Shown: positions 34,185-42,849, counted from the first letter of the stretch. The stretch is 64,000 nucleotides of DNA from Romboutsia lituseburensis DSM 797 (GCF_900103615.1 NZ_FNGW01000003.1:248001-312000), one strand, 5' to 3'. Numbers and translations: made by a program. Notes: generated from the letters alone by a model not told the origin.

Positions 34185-34198
34185 GTTGCATATGCAAC
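34185..34198. promoter_or_regulatory. Perfect palindrome GTTGCATATGCAAC, candidate Crp-family operator
   Basis: This 14-bp perfect palindrome lies between the Crp-like regulator and the NifH-like gene. Its arm and size (TTGCA-TATG-like core) fit the dyad bound by Crp/Fnr/PrfA-type dimers, and it is more G/C-rich than its surroundings. Binding by the adjacent regulator is inferred. Confidence 0.5.
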
Positions 34199-34331
34199 AG
34201 ACATAATATGAACTAACATGATAAATTATTTATATACCATGATGGTTTTAAGAAGCTTATATAATTACATTATAAGCAAAAATAAAATTTTGACAATAAT
34301 TTGTAAAAAAAATAAGAAAGGAATAAACATA

Positions 34332-35105
34332 ATGATAAAAATAGCTATTTATGGTAAAGGTGGAATAGGAAAATCAACAACAACATCTAATTTAGCTGCA
34401 GCACTTTCTGAAAAGTATAAAGTAATGCAGATAGGATGTGACCCAAAAGCAGATTCTACTAAAAATTTATTAAATAATAAAGAAATCAATACGGTTTTAG
34501 ATATGCTTAAAGAAAAGAAAAATGAAGTAACATTAGAAGATATAGTTCATGAAGGCTATAATGGAGTACTATGCGTAGAAGCAGGCGGACCTACACCAGG
34601 TATAGGATGTGCAGGACTTGGTATTATAGCAGCTTTTCAAAAGTTAGAAGAATTAAATGCTTTTGAAGTATATAAGCCAGATATTGTATTATATGATGTT
34701 CTTGGAGATGTAGTATGCGGAGGATTTGCTATGCCTATTAGGGATGGGTATGCAGAGAATGTATTTATTGTAACTAGTGGTGAAATGATGGCTTTATTTG
34801 CAGCTTCAAATATTTCTAAAGCTGTTAGTAACTTTAAAAATAGAGGATATGCAAAAGTATCTGGAATTATTCTAAATGAAAGAAAAGTAAAGAATGAAGA
34901 TGAATTAGTAGAACAATTTGCTAGAGAAGAAGGACATAATGTTATTCAAAAAATTCGTAGAAGTGAAGTAGTTCAAAAATCAGAGGAACTTGGTCAAACA
35001 GTTATTGAATCATCACCTGATACAGATATTGCTGATGATTATAGAGAACTTGCAAAGAAAATTATTGAAATATGTGAAAAGGAGAAAGAAGAAGCATGTG
35101 TGTAA
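34332..35105 (+). CDS. NifH-like reductase ATPase (nitrogenase iron protein superfamily)
   Basis: The product has 257 residues from ATG 34332, chosen for AAGAAAGGA upstream and because the protein then starts at the canonical MIKIAIYGKGG. Walker A is GKGGIGKSTT (8-17). The two cysteines that hold the shared [4Fe-4S] cluster are present at C93 (TPGIGCAGLG) and C129 (GDVVCGGFAMPIR). The Arg that follows the first Cys motif in true NifH (target of ADP-ribosylation) is Leu here, as in several non-nitrogen-fixing relatives. It would pass electrons with ATP hydrolysis to the NifD/NifK-like proteins encoded next; the next start codon overlaps its stop. No NifB, NifE or NifN is seen, so nitrogen fixation is not supported. 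Confidence 0.88.
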   Translation: MIKIAIYGKGGIGKSTTTSNLAAALSEKYKVMQIGCDPKADSTKNLLNNKEINTVLDMLKEKKNEVTLEDIVHEGYNGVLCVEAGGPTPGIGCAGLGIIAAFQKLEELNAFEVYKPDIVLYDVLGDVVCGGFAMPIRDGYAENVFIVTSGEMMALFAASNISKAVSNFKNRGYAKVSGIILNERKVKNEDELVEQFAREEGHNVIQKIRRSEVVQKSEELGQTVIESSPDTDIADDYRELAKKIIEICEKEKEEACV

Positions 35106-36367
35106 ACAATTGTTTTGAAAAGACTTTAAATTATTGCTCACCAGGACATGGTGGATGGGGTCTTATACGTATAGCGTCAATTATTCCAGAAAGTCATCTA
35201 TTATTTATTTGCCCTTCAGCATGTTTCAGACATGGTGCATTAGGTGCAGTACAGCATGGATATAAAAATAGGACATCATATTTATGTATTACACCTGCAG
35301 ATGTTGTAATTGGTTATGATGATTTAATTTTAGAAGGTGCACAAGAACTTCTAGATAGAGATAAAAGTATAAAGGTACTATTTTTATTCGTACCTTGTAT
35401 GGATGATTTTATTGGTACAGATATTGAATCTATTGCAAAAGAAGTAGAAATGAAATATCCAAATGTAGTAGTTCGTGCATGTCATATGAACCCTATTGCA
35501 GTAGAAACTAATAAACCACATTTAGTAACTACTATGGAAGCTATGTATTCTACCATAAATACTGAAAATAAAGCTACAGAAGATGCAGTTAATCTTTGCG
35601 GTAGCTTTGCGAAGATAGAAGAAGAATGTGATTTATTTGATTTCCTTGGTGATTTTGGAATATCTGTAAGACAGCTTGCTGATTATGAAGAGTATGAAAA
35701 ATTCTGTGAAATGGGAAGAAGTAAATATAATCTTATACTTCGTCCAGAAGGAAGATCAGCAGCAGGATATATGGATAAACATTATGGAACAAGTTCTGTG
35801 CAATATATGATTACTTATGATATAGAGGAAATTCGTAAGAATTATGAAGAATGGAAAAGAGTACTTTCAGAGAGTCATAGCATAATAGATAATCAAAAGT
35901 TTGATATAGATGCTCAAGAGAATGAAACTAAGATTGCAATTGATAGAGCAGTAAATAAGTTAAAAAATATTCCTATAAGTATATCCAACACTGCGGTACT
36001 TCGTCCTTTTACTTTAGCTAAAGCTTTAATTAGCTATGGTTTTAATGTAACTGAAGTAATTTCTCAAAGAGTTCTTACTATAGATGAAGAGGCTTATGAA
36101 TATATATGTAAAAATCATCCAGAAATTAAAGTAATACAGCCACAGCATCATAAAAATGCAGTACGTGACAATGAAGATACTAATATTGTTGCAATTGGAT
36201 TTGAAGGTGCATACTTACGTCAAAGTGATTATGTAGTTGACTTATCTGGTGATGAAGGAATGTATGGATATTATGGAGTTAGAAAACTTATGGGTATGCT
36301 GGAAAAATCTATAGAAGAAAAAGCAGACCTTAAAAAAATGATAGATGAATATGGAGCGGTAGTATAA
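35096..36367 (+). CDS. NifD-like nitrogenase component 1 family protein
   Basis: The 423-residue protein belongs to the nitrogenase component 1 type oxidoreductases (PF00148). Three cysteines sit where NifD binds its half of the P cluster: C14 (NYCSPGHGGWG), C39 or C43 (FICPSAC), and C101 (VPCMDDFIG). The FeMo-cofactor Cys and His ligands of NifD are not recognisable in the shorter C-terminal part. It should form a heterotetramer with the next gene product and receive electrons from the NifH-like protein. Its start overlaps the end of the nifH-like gene and its stop overlaps the start of the nifK-like gene (TAATG). The substrate is unknown. Confidence 0.82.
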   Translation: MCVNNCFEKTLNYCSPGHGGWGLIRIASIIPESHLLFICPSACFRHGALGAVQHGYKNRTSYLCITPADVVIGYDDLILEGAQELLDRDKSIKVLFLFVPCMDDFIGTDIESIAKEVEMKYPNVVVRACHMNPIAVETNKPHLVTTMEAMYSTINTENKATEDAVNLCGSFAKIEEECDLFDFLGDFGISVRQLADYEEYEKFCEMGRSKYNLILRPEGRSAAGYMDKHYGTSSVQYMITYDIEEIRKNYEEWKRVLSESHSIIDNQKFDIDAQENETKIAIDRAVNKLKNIPISISNTAVLRPFTLAKALISYGFNVTEVISQRVLTIDEEAYEYICKNHPEIKVIQPQHHKNAVRDNEDTNIVAIGFEGAYLRQSDYVVDLSGDEGMYGYYGVRKLMGMLEKSIEEKADLKKMIDEYGAVV

Positions 36368-37545
36368 TGAAAAGATTATATAGATATCTTCCACCTTTTG
36401 CGGGAGATTATTCAGGAGTAGCATCAGCTCTTTATGAGCTAGGAGGAATGTTATGTATTCATGATGCTTCAGGTTGTACAGGAAATTATGTAGGTTTTGA
36501 TGAGCCAAGGTCTTATGATTCAAAACAATTAGTATATTGTACGGGACTTCGTAGAGACGATGCAATATTAGGTAATGACGAAGTATATATAGATAAAATT
36601 GTACGTGCAGCTAAAGATATGAATCCTAAGTTTATAGCAATTTTGGGAAGTCCAGTACCATTAATCACTGGTTTTGACTTTAATGGAGTAGCAAAAATAT
36701 TACAGCAACGTCTTGGTATACCTGCATTTGGTTTTGATACAGCTGGTATGACAGGTAGTCATAAAGAAGGTGTAGTAATGGGGGTTACTAAGTTACTTGA
36801 TTACTATGTGTTACCAAAGAAAGCAGAACTTATACGTAATGAAGATAGAAGTGGTAAAAAAGTAAATATTGTAGGTGCAACACCATTAGATATTAGTGAA
36901 GAAAATTTAGAAACATTTAGAGAATTATTAAAATCAAGAGGATATGAAGTAGTGAGTGTTCTTTCAATGTCTAATGATTTAGATGAATTTGTATCTTTCT
37001 ATAAAGCAGATGTAAACCTTGCTATTACACAAGCTGGAGCACTTATATCAAAAGACTTAGAGAAAAAATATGATATGCCATATTTATCAGGACTACCTAT
37101 TGGTGAATTAGGAACGAATCATTATTTTGATTGCCTTAAAGAAGTATTTGAATGTGGAAAAAGTATGGAAATATCTCAAAAGCCTATTCAAATAAAGGGA
37201 GATAAAAAAGGACATGCAGTAGTTATAGAAGATGGTATAATAGCTTCTTCTATAAGAATGGAATTATTATTACAAGGTTATGAAAAAGTAGATGTAGTAT
37301 CAATATTTGGTAAAGATTTAGGTATGTCTGATATAGAAGCTAAGTATACAGATAATGAATATGAAATTATGGATGCTATAAATACAGAAGAAAGTACACT
37401 TTTAGCAGCAGACCCATTTTTAATTCAATATAGAGAGAAAAAGGATGGAGTAAAATTAGTAGATTTACCTAAATATGCGATTTCTAGTAAACTAACAGAT
37501 CAAAAAAGATGGGTTTATATAGGAAGTGGATGGAATATAAAATAA
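36367..37545 (+). CDS. NifK-like nitrogenase component 1 family protein
   Basis: The 392-residue partner of the NifD-like protein has C30, C37 (DASGCTGNY) and C58, but where NifK has its third P-cluster cysteine this protein reads GSPVPLITGFD (94-104) with no Cys. The bridging cluster is therefore probably held unequally, more like the [4Fe-4S] of the protochlorophyllide reductase NB protein than a true P cluster. The motif ISKDLEKKYDMPYLSGLPIG is typical of the component 1 fold. It is fully coupled with its neighbours and followed by importer genes. Confidence 0.82.
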   Translation: MKRLYRYLPPFAGDYSGVASALYELGGMLCIHDASGCTGNYVGFDEPRSYDSKQLVYCTGLRRDDAILGNDEVYIDKIVRAAKDMNPKFIAILGSPVPLITGFDFNGVAKILQQRLGIPAFGFDTAGMTGSHKEGVVMGVTKLLDYYVLPKKAELIRNEDRSGKKVNIVGATPLDISEENLETFRELLKSRGYEVVSVLSMSNDLDEFVSFYKADVNLAITQAGALISKDLEKKYDMPYLSGLPIGELGTNHYFDCLKEVFECGKSMEISQKPIQIKGDKKGHAVVIEDGIIASSIRMELLLQGYEKVDVVSIFGKDLGMSDIEAKYTDNEYEIMDAINTEESTLLAADPFLIQYREKKDGVKLVDLPKYAISSKLTDQKRWVYIGSGWNIK

Positions 37546-37582
37546 AAAATATAAATTTAAGATAAGGAAAGAGAGTATTAAA

Positions 37583-38728
37583 ATGAAACTAAAAAATAAA
37601 AAAATATTATCGCTTATTTTAAGTGGGTCGCTTGTACTAAGTTTAGCAGGTTGCCAAAGTACTAATAATACAGCTAATGAAAGTAGTAAAGGAGAAGCAC
37701 AAGTAGAACAAGCATCTACTAAAATTGTAGTTGACCATGAAGGTGTAGAGGTAGAAGTTCCTACAAAGATTGATAGAGTTGTAGTTGGAAATACATTGCC
37801 TTTAGCATCAATACTTAGTGTTTATTTAGGTGGAGCGGAGAAAATTGTAGGTCTTCATCCAGCATCAATGACAGCAGCAGAGAGTGGGCTTTTAAGTGAA
37901 GTATATCCTGAAATATTACAAGCTGAAACAGATTTTATAAATGGTTCTGAAATTAATATCGAAGAACTTTTAAAGCTAGATCCAGATATAGTAATAGGTG
38001 TACCTAAAGAGCAAGCACAAACTTTAAGACAAGCAGGAATACCAGCTGTAACATTATCTGTTTCAAACTGGGATTATGATGTATTAGAAACTTATGATGA
38101 GTGGATTGCACTATTTGATCAAATTTTTGGAAAAAGTGAAGTAAGTGAAAAAGTATCAGAATATAGTAAGGAAGTATCTAAGCTTATCGAAGAAAGAGTA
38201 TCTACTATAGATGAAAAAGATAAGAAGAAAGTATTATTCTTATATAAATATGATGATGAAGCTATAGCTACTTCAGGGGGGAATTTCTTCGGACAATATT
38301 GGTGTGATGCAGTAAATGCAGTAAATGTGGCACAAGATTCTACAGAAACTGGGGCTATAAATATAAATATGGAACAAGTATATGAATGGAATCCAGATGT
38401 TATAATCATGACTAACTTTACAAGTTATCAGCCAGAAGACTTATACAATGATGCTATAAGTGGAGATGACTGGAGTACAGTAAATGCAGTGAAAAATGGA
38501 CAAGTATATAAAATGCCTTTAGGTTTATATCGTACATTTACACCTGGTGCAGATACGCCAGTAACATTACAATGGTTTGCAAAAACAGTTTATCCTGAAC
38601 TTTTTGAAGATGTAAATTTAGAAGAAGTAACAAAAACTTACTATAAAGATTATCAAAATATTGATATGAAAGATGAACAAATTAAAAGTATGTATAATCC
38701 TTCAAGAGATAGTGCAGAGGGTCTATAG
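37583..38728 (+). CDS. Iron-chelate/corrinoid-type ABC substrate-binding lipoprotein
   Basis: The 381-residue protein has a lipoprotein signal with lipobox LAGC (Cys24). A class III (FepB/BtuF-like, Peripla_BP_2) binding domain follows, with IVVDHEGVEVEVPTKIDRVV, then NIEELLKLDPDIVIG and WNPDVIIMTN. Such proteins capture siderophores, haem or cobalamin. It lies 37 nt after the NifK-like gene with AAGGAAAGAGAG before the ATG and is the first importer gene. The operon layout suggests that its ligand is the substrate or the metal-cofactor source of the reductase. Confidence 0.87.
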   Translation: MKLKNKKILSLILSGSLVLSLAGCQSTNNTANESSKGEAQVEQASTKIVVDHEGVEVEVPTKIDRVVVGNTLPLASILSVYLGGAEKIVGLHPASMTAAESGLLSEVYPEILQAETDFINGSEINIEELLKLDPDIVIGVPKEQAQTLRQAGIPAVTLSVSNWDYDVLETYDEWIALFDQIFGKSEVSEKVSEYSKEVSKLIEERVSTIDEKDKKKVLFLYKYDDEAIATSGGNFFGQYWCDAVNAVNVAQDSTETGAININMEQVYEWNPDVIIMTNFTSYQPEDLYNDAISGDDWSTVNAVKNGQVYKMPLGLYRTFTPGADTPVTLQWFAKTVYPELFEDVNLEEVTKTYYKDYQNIDMKDEQIKSMYNPSRDSAEGL

Positions 38729-38745
38729 AATTTGGAGAAAATCAA

Positions 38746-39759
38746 ATGAATAAAAGTTATATAAAGAGTAGTATTTTGGGAATTAGTATCAGTACATTAT
38801 TAATTATTACTATGTTAGTTGCTATGGGGATCGGTAGATATAGCATCAGTATAGGTGATATTATTAATGTATTACTTCCAGATAGTTTATCATCGGGGAA
38901 TATAGACCCAAATGTAAAAAAAGTTATTTATAATATAAGATTGCCTAGAGTTCTTATAGCAGCTCTTGCCGGTAGTGGACTAGCTATATCTGGAGCAGCA
39001 TTCCAAAGTTTATTTTCAAATCCATTAGCAACACCTGATACATTAGGGGTTGCTACTGGAGCATCTTTTGGAGCAGCTTTAGGTATTATACTTGGTTTTG
39101 ATTCTATTGGAGTACAAAGTTGTGCTTTTATAGCAGGTATTGCTTGTATAGGACTTGTATATGCTATAAGTAAAGTAAAAGGTGAAAGACCTATGATTAT
39201 GATTATTCTAGCAGGAATGGTTATAAGTTCATTGTTTCAAGCAATGGTATCTTTACTAAAATATGTAGCAGATCCACAGGATACACTACCGCAGATTACA
39301 TTCTGGCTTATGGGAAGTTTATCAGGTGTAGGATTTGAGGAGTTAATTCTAGGTAGCCCATTTATAATTATAGGTATAGTAATAATTTTCCTCTTAAGAT
39401 GGAAAATGAATATGTTATCTTTACATGAAGATGAATCTAAATCTCTTGGGGTAAATGTAAAAGTTGTACGTTTATTTACAATTATGTCAGCAGCACTTAT
39501 TACAGCATCTGTTGTATCTATTTGTGGAAATGTAGGATGGGTAGGACTTTTAATACCTCATATTTCTAGAATGATATTTGGTAATAATAATAAAAGTGTA
39601 ATTCCAGCTAGTATTGGACTTGGAGCAATTTTTATGATAATTATTGATACAATTGCTAGAAGTGCTACTGCTGCAGAAATACCAATTTCTATTTTAACGG
39701 CAGTTGTTGGTGCGCCTTTCTTTATTATTTTACTTAGAAAGACAGGAGGGATTCACTAA
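38746..39759 (+). CDS. FecCD-type ABC transporter permease
   Basis: The 337-residue protein has about ten TM segments and is of the FecCD (BtuC-like) family, with VIYNIRLPRVLIAALAGSGLAISGAAFQSLFSNPLATPDTLG and the GWVGLLIPHISRMIFG coupling region. It forms the channel of the importer encoded with its neighbours. Its stop codon overlaps the ATPase start (TAATG). Confidence 0.92.
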   Translation: MNKSYIKSSILGISISTLLIITMLVAMGIGRYSISIGDIINVLLPDSLSSGNIDPNVKKVIYNIRLPRVLIAALAGSGLAISGAAFQSLFSNPLATPDTLGVATGASFGAALGIILGFDSIGVQSCAFIAGIACIGLVYAISKVKGERPMIMIILAGMVISSLFQAMVSLLKYVADPQDTLPQITFWLMGSLSGVGFEELILGSPFIIIGIVIIFLLRWKMNMLSLHEDESKSLGVNVKVVRLFTIMSAALITASVVSICGNVGWVGLLIPHISRMIFGNNNKSVIPASIGLGAIFMIIIDTIARSATAAEIPISILTAVVGAPFFIILLRKTGGIH

Positions 39760-40556
39760 TGAATTTTTCAGTTAAAGATGGATGTTTTGGATACTCTAAT
39801 GGTAAGCAAATATTAAATAATATAAATTTTAGTGTTGATGAAAAAGAAATTCTTTCAATTTTAGGTTCAAATGGAGTGGGAAAAACTACTTTATTAAAGT
39901 GTACACTAGGACTATTAAATTGGAAAAGTGGAGAAACATTAATTGATGGCAAAAACATAAAAAATATGAGTCATCGTGAACTTTGGAGTAGTATAGGATA
40001 TGTTCCACAGGCGAAACTTTCTGCATTTGCTTATACTGTAGATGAAATGGTATTACTTGGGAGAAATAGTCATTTAAAAATGTTAGAACAGCCAGGTAAG
40101 AAAGATAGAGAAATAGCACAGAAGTGTATAGAGCGTATAGGAATTGATTATTTAAAAGGAAAGCTTTGTAGTAAAATAAGTGGTGGAGAGCTTCAGATGG
40201 TATTGATTGCTAGAGCATTAGCAGCACAACCTAAACTTTTAATTTTAGATGAGCCAGAGTCTAACTTAGATTTTAAAAATCAGCTTATTGTACTAGATAC
40301 TATAAAGAGTCTTCGTGATGAAGAGGGTATATCTTGTATAGTCAATACTCATTATCCTGATCATGCAATATCTATATCTGATAAGTCACTTATACTTAAT
40401 CGTGATGGTAGTAGTATGTTTGGATATGCTGATAGTATTATTGTAGAAGACAGTCTAGGTAAAGCTTTTGGCGTAGATGTAAAAATAGAAGATTTCTATC
40501 ATTTAGATAAAAAATATACTTCAGTATTTCCTATTTCCCTTGCATGTGCAAGATAA
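39759..40556 (+). CDS. Iron-chelate/corrinoid-type ABC transporter ATPase
   Basis: The 265-residue FepC/BtuD-like ATPase has Walker A LGSNGVGKTT, signature ISGGELQMVLIARAL, Walker B LLILDEPESNLDFKNQ and the switch His in NTHYPDHA. It powers uptake through the FecCD-type permease. It is the last gene of the six-gene operon; a terminator follows. Its tail codons include CTTGCATGTGCAAG, which resembles the 34185-34198 palindrome but lies in coding sequence, so is probably coincidence. Confidence 0.93.
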   Translation: MNFSVKDGCFGYSNGKQILNNINFSVDEKEILSILGSNGVGKTTLLKCTLGLLNWKSGETLIDGKNIKNMSHRELWSSIGYVPQAKLSAFAYTVDEMVLLGRNSHLKMLEQPGKKDREIAQKCIERIGIDYLKGKLCSKISGGELQMVLIARALAAQPKLLILDEPESNLDFKNQLIVLDTIKSLRDEEGISCIVNTHYPDHAISISDKSLILNRDGSSMFGYADSIIVEDSLGKAFGVDVKIEDFYHLDKKYTSVFPISLACAR

Positions 40557-40562
40557 ATATAT

Positions 40563-40592
40563 AAAATAGAGCTAATTGTTTAGCTCTATTTT
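40563..40592 (+). terminator. Terminator of the nitrogenase-like operon
   Basis: AAAATAGAGCTAA pairs exactly with TTAGCTCTATTTT around a short loop, right after the ATPase stop. Confidence 0.88.
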
Positions 40593-40668
40593 GTATTATG
40601 ACAAATTATATTTTTGTAAATTATCTTTAATTTTATTATATGTACTAAAAACTAAGCTTGTCCAAAAA

Positions 40669-40816
40669 CTCATAAAGAAGTAATACTCAGGATTAACAGC
40701 TAATGTTCTGATAAGAGCCACACGTTGTATCATACCACCTGATAGTCCAAGTAGTGTAAGTATTTGTCCTTCGCTTAAGGAAAAATTGATGTCTTTTAGA
40801 ACTTCCAGTTCTCCTT
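40669..40816 (-). pseudogene. Fused remnant of the SsuB-like ABC ATPase gene
   Basis: The left half (to 40745) matches 31315-31392 and the right half (40746-40816) matches 31651-31721 of the intact ATPase gene, nearly base for base. A 258-bp internal piece has been lost at a GATAG/GATGG junction. Both ends of the gene are missing. Orientation equals that of the source, so the two are direct repeats on either side of the 31.8-40.6 kb block. The rest of the 40593-40875 gap holds nothing else recognisable. Confidence 0.92.
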
Positions 40817-40875
40817 AAATTATATAACCCAAGTAAAATGTAAAGTTCTTAAGAATCGAATATAATTTATACACT

Positions 40876-41439
40876 TTATTTATTGAAAATACCCTGTATA
40901 CCATTTTCCATAATATTTTTCATAATAAAGATCAACTTATCGGAAGGTAATATCTTATCATTTTTAAACCAATAGCTCATAATACTAATCATAGATGATA
41001 GTATATACTCCAAAACAAAATCAAATTCTAAATCATTAAGTTTTGTATCTTTAACTAAAGCTTCCTTAAGCAGAGGTTTAATAGAGTTTTTTAATTTACT
41101 TGCAAAAGCAGGATCACCATTGTCTCCAAGTAAAACTGAATAATATTTTTCATTTTGCTCATATAGTTTTAAAAACATATTTAGCGGAATTTCATTGTTT
41201 TTATTTAGTATAGATATAGGTGGCAACTCATCTAAACTGGGAATGAGTGAATTTTCTATTTGTTCAAGTACATCATAAATATCAGTAAAATACTCATAAA
41301 ACGTACTACGGTTGTAACCAGCCTTAACTGTAATTTCTTTTATAGTTATTTTTTCTATTCTTTTTTCACAGTATAAGTGCCAAAAGGCATCTATTAAATT
41401 TTGTTTAGTTTTAGATACAATCTCTGTATTATTTTTCAC
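40876..41439 (-). CDS. TetR-family transcriptional regulator
   Basis: The 187-residue protein has a TetR N-terminal helix-turn-helix (KITIKEITVKAGYNRSTFYEYFTDIYDVL, about 30-60) and an all-helical ligand-binding part that ends NGIQGIFNK. It is divergent from the glycosyltransferase gene and the short region between them contains a CCGACA/TGTCGG dyad, so it probably represses that gene and itself. Confidence 0.92.
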   Translation of the reverse strand: MKNNTEIVSKTKQNLIDAFWHLYCEKRIEKITIKEITVKAGYNRSTFYEYFTDIYDVLEQIENSLIPSLDELPPISILNKNNEIPLNMFLKLYEQNEKYYSVLLGDNGDPAFASKLKNSIKPLLKEALVKDTKLNDLEFDFVLEYILSSMISIMSYWFKNDKILPSDKLIFIMKNIMENGIQGIFNK

Positions 41440-41456
41440 TTTACACCTCTATAAAT

Positions 41457-41481
41457 CCGACATTAATATAAACATTGTCGG
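41457..41481. promoter_or_regulatory. TetR-type operator
   Basis: CCGACA (41457-41462) and TGTCGG (41476-41481) form a 6-bp dyad with a 13-nt AT spacer, the only G/C-rich symmetry between the divergent tetR and glycosyltransferase genes. Confidence 0.6.
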
Positions 41482-41557
41482 TTGATGATAAATATAAAAT
41501 TTTTTATAATCTAAATATACAACAGGTTGTTTGATTATACAAGAGGAGTGATTTAAT

Positions 41558-42802
41558 ATGATTACAATAATATGTTCTGGTTCAAGAGGGGACTTTCAAC
41601 CTTATATAGCGCTGGCTCAACAAATAAAAAAATTAGGTAAAGATGTAAGGATAACAGGATTTTCACAATTTGAAGATTTTGTAAAAAGTTATGGAATTGA
41701 CTATATTCCAATAGAAGTGGATTATAAAGCATTAGGCGTAGACCCTAAAATGTTAAAACAAGCAGGTTCAGCAGATAACCCGATTAAAATGCTTTTAACT
41801 TTTAACAAGATGAAAAAATATGGTGCTCAGATAGCAAAACAAACCTATGATGCATTTGAAGGAAGTGATTTAATTGTTTATCATCCAGGATGTACTATAG
41901 GATATTTTGCAGCACAGGAGATGAACATACCATCAGTACTTGCTACACCATTTCCTATGCACAAGACTAATGAGTATTTATCTGTAGTGATGTATGGCAA
42001 ATCTAAACCTACAAATATAAATAAGAAGATAAGCTATAAGATGATACAGAGTATGCTTTGGTTAGCTTCAAGTAATACTGTCAAAGAGCATTGGAAAGAG
42101 CGTTTTGGAAGAATGCCTATAAACTTTAAGAATCCTTATGAGAAAGTATCAAAATTACAACCTGCAATAGTTTCATGCAGTAATTATGTATTTCCTAGAC
42201 CAAAGGATTGGAATGAAAATATTCATCAAAGTGGATATTGGTTTGTAGAAGAAAACAATGAATACAAACCTTCTAAGGAATTAGAAGACTTTATAAACAA
42301 GGGTGATAAACCTGTATATATAGGTTTTGGTAGTATGTTTGATAGTGATGAGAAAGATGAGATAGTTAAAATTATCATAGATGCTATTACAAAATGCGGT
42401 AAACGTGGAATTATTTCAGGTATGGGTAAAATAGATAATTTACCAGATAATCTTATTTCAGTAGGAAGTATACCTCATACATGGTTATTTGAAAAAGTAT
42501 CAGTAGTTTGTCATCATGGTGGTTCAGGAACTACAGCGGCAGGGTTTAGGGCAGGAGTACCAAGTGTTATTATACCATTTTCAAATGATCAGTTTGCATG
42601 GGCGCACAGAGCCTTTGATTTAGGTGTTGGGTGTAAGCCTATTTATAAAAAAGATCTTACTGCTGATAAACTTGCAGATGGAATAGCTTATGCACTAAAT
42701 AAAGATATAGTTGATAATTCAAAGACTTTATCGGAAAAAATAGCTTTAGAACAGGGCGCATTTGACAGTGCTAAAGTAATATTAAATGTATTACAAATGT
42801 AA
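41558..42802 (+). CDS. UDP-glycosyltransferase, MGT/sterol glucosyltransferase-like (GT1)
   Basis: The 414-residue protein is a GT-B fold GT1 enzyme. The N-terminus (ITIICSGSRGDFQPYIALAQ) matches the sterol/macrolide glucosyltransferase type, and the donor-binding motif is CHHGGSGTTAAGFRAGVPSVIIPFSNDQFAWAHR. GFGSMFDSDEK is the second conserved site. It may glycosylate a lipid, antibiotic or xenobiotic small molecule. Pairing with a TetR regulator suggests induction by its acceptor. GAGGAG precedes the ATG and a terminator follows. Confidence 0.88.
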   Translation: MITIICSGSRGDFQPYIALAQQIKKLGKDVRITGFSQFEDFVKSYGIDYIPIEVDYKALGVDPKMLKQAGSADNPIKMLLTFNKMKKYGAQIAKQTYDAFEGSDLIVYHPGCTIGYFAAQEMNIPSVLATPFPMHKTNEYLSVVMYGKSKPTNINKKISYKMIQSMLWLASSNTVKEHWKERFGRMPINFKNPYEKVSKLQPAIVSCSNYVFPRPKDWNENIHQSGYWFVEENNEYKPSKELEDFINKGDKPVYIGFGSMFDSDEKDEIVKIIIDAITKCGKRGIISGMGKIDNLPDNLISVGSIPHTWLFEKVSVVCHHGGSGTTAAGFRAGVPSVIIPFSNDQFAWAHRAFDLGVGCKPIYKKDLTADKLADGIAYALNKDIVDNSKTLSEKIALEQGAFDSAKVILNVLQM

Positions 42803-42804
42803 AC

Positions 42805-42849
42805 AAAAGGGTAGGAGTATGTAAATAAATATACCACCCTACCTTTTTA
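42805..42849 (+). terminator. Intrinsic terminator
   Basis: AAAAGGGTAGG pairs with CCCTACCTTTTT, with an additional inner GTAT/ATAC pairing, right after the glycosyltransferase gene. Confidence 0.88.

Noticed and set aside
34332-37545. A true nitrogen fixation (nif) operon
   Set aside because: NifB, NifE, NifN and the FeMo-cofactor ligands are not seen, the K-like protein lacks a P-cluster Cys, and the neighbours are importer genes.
40539-40552. Second copy of the Crp-type palindrome (CTTGCATGTGCAAG)
   Set aside because: It lies inside the last codons of the ATPase gene, is not exact, and is not near a start; chance is the simpler reading.
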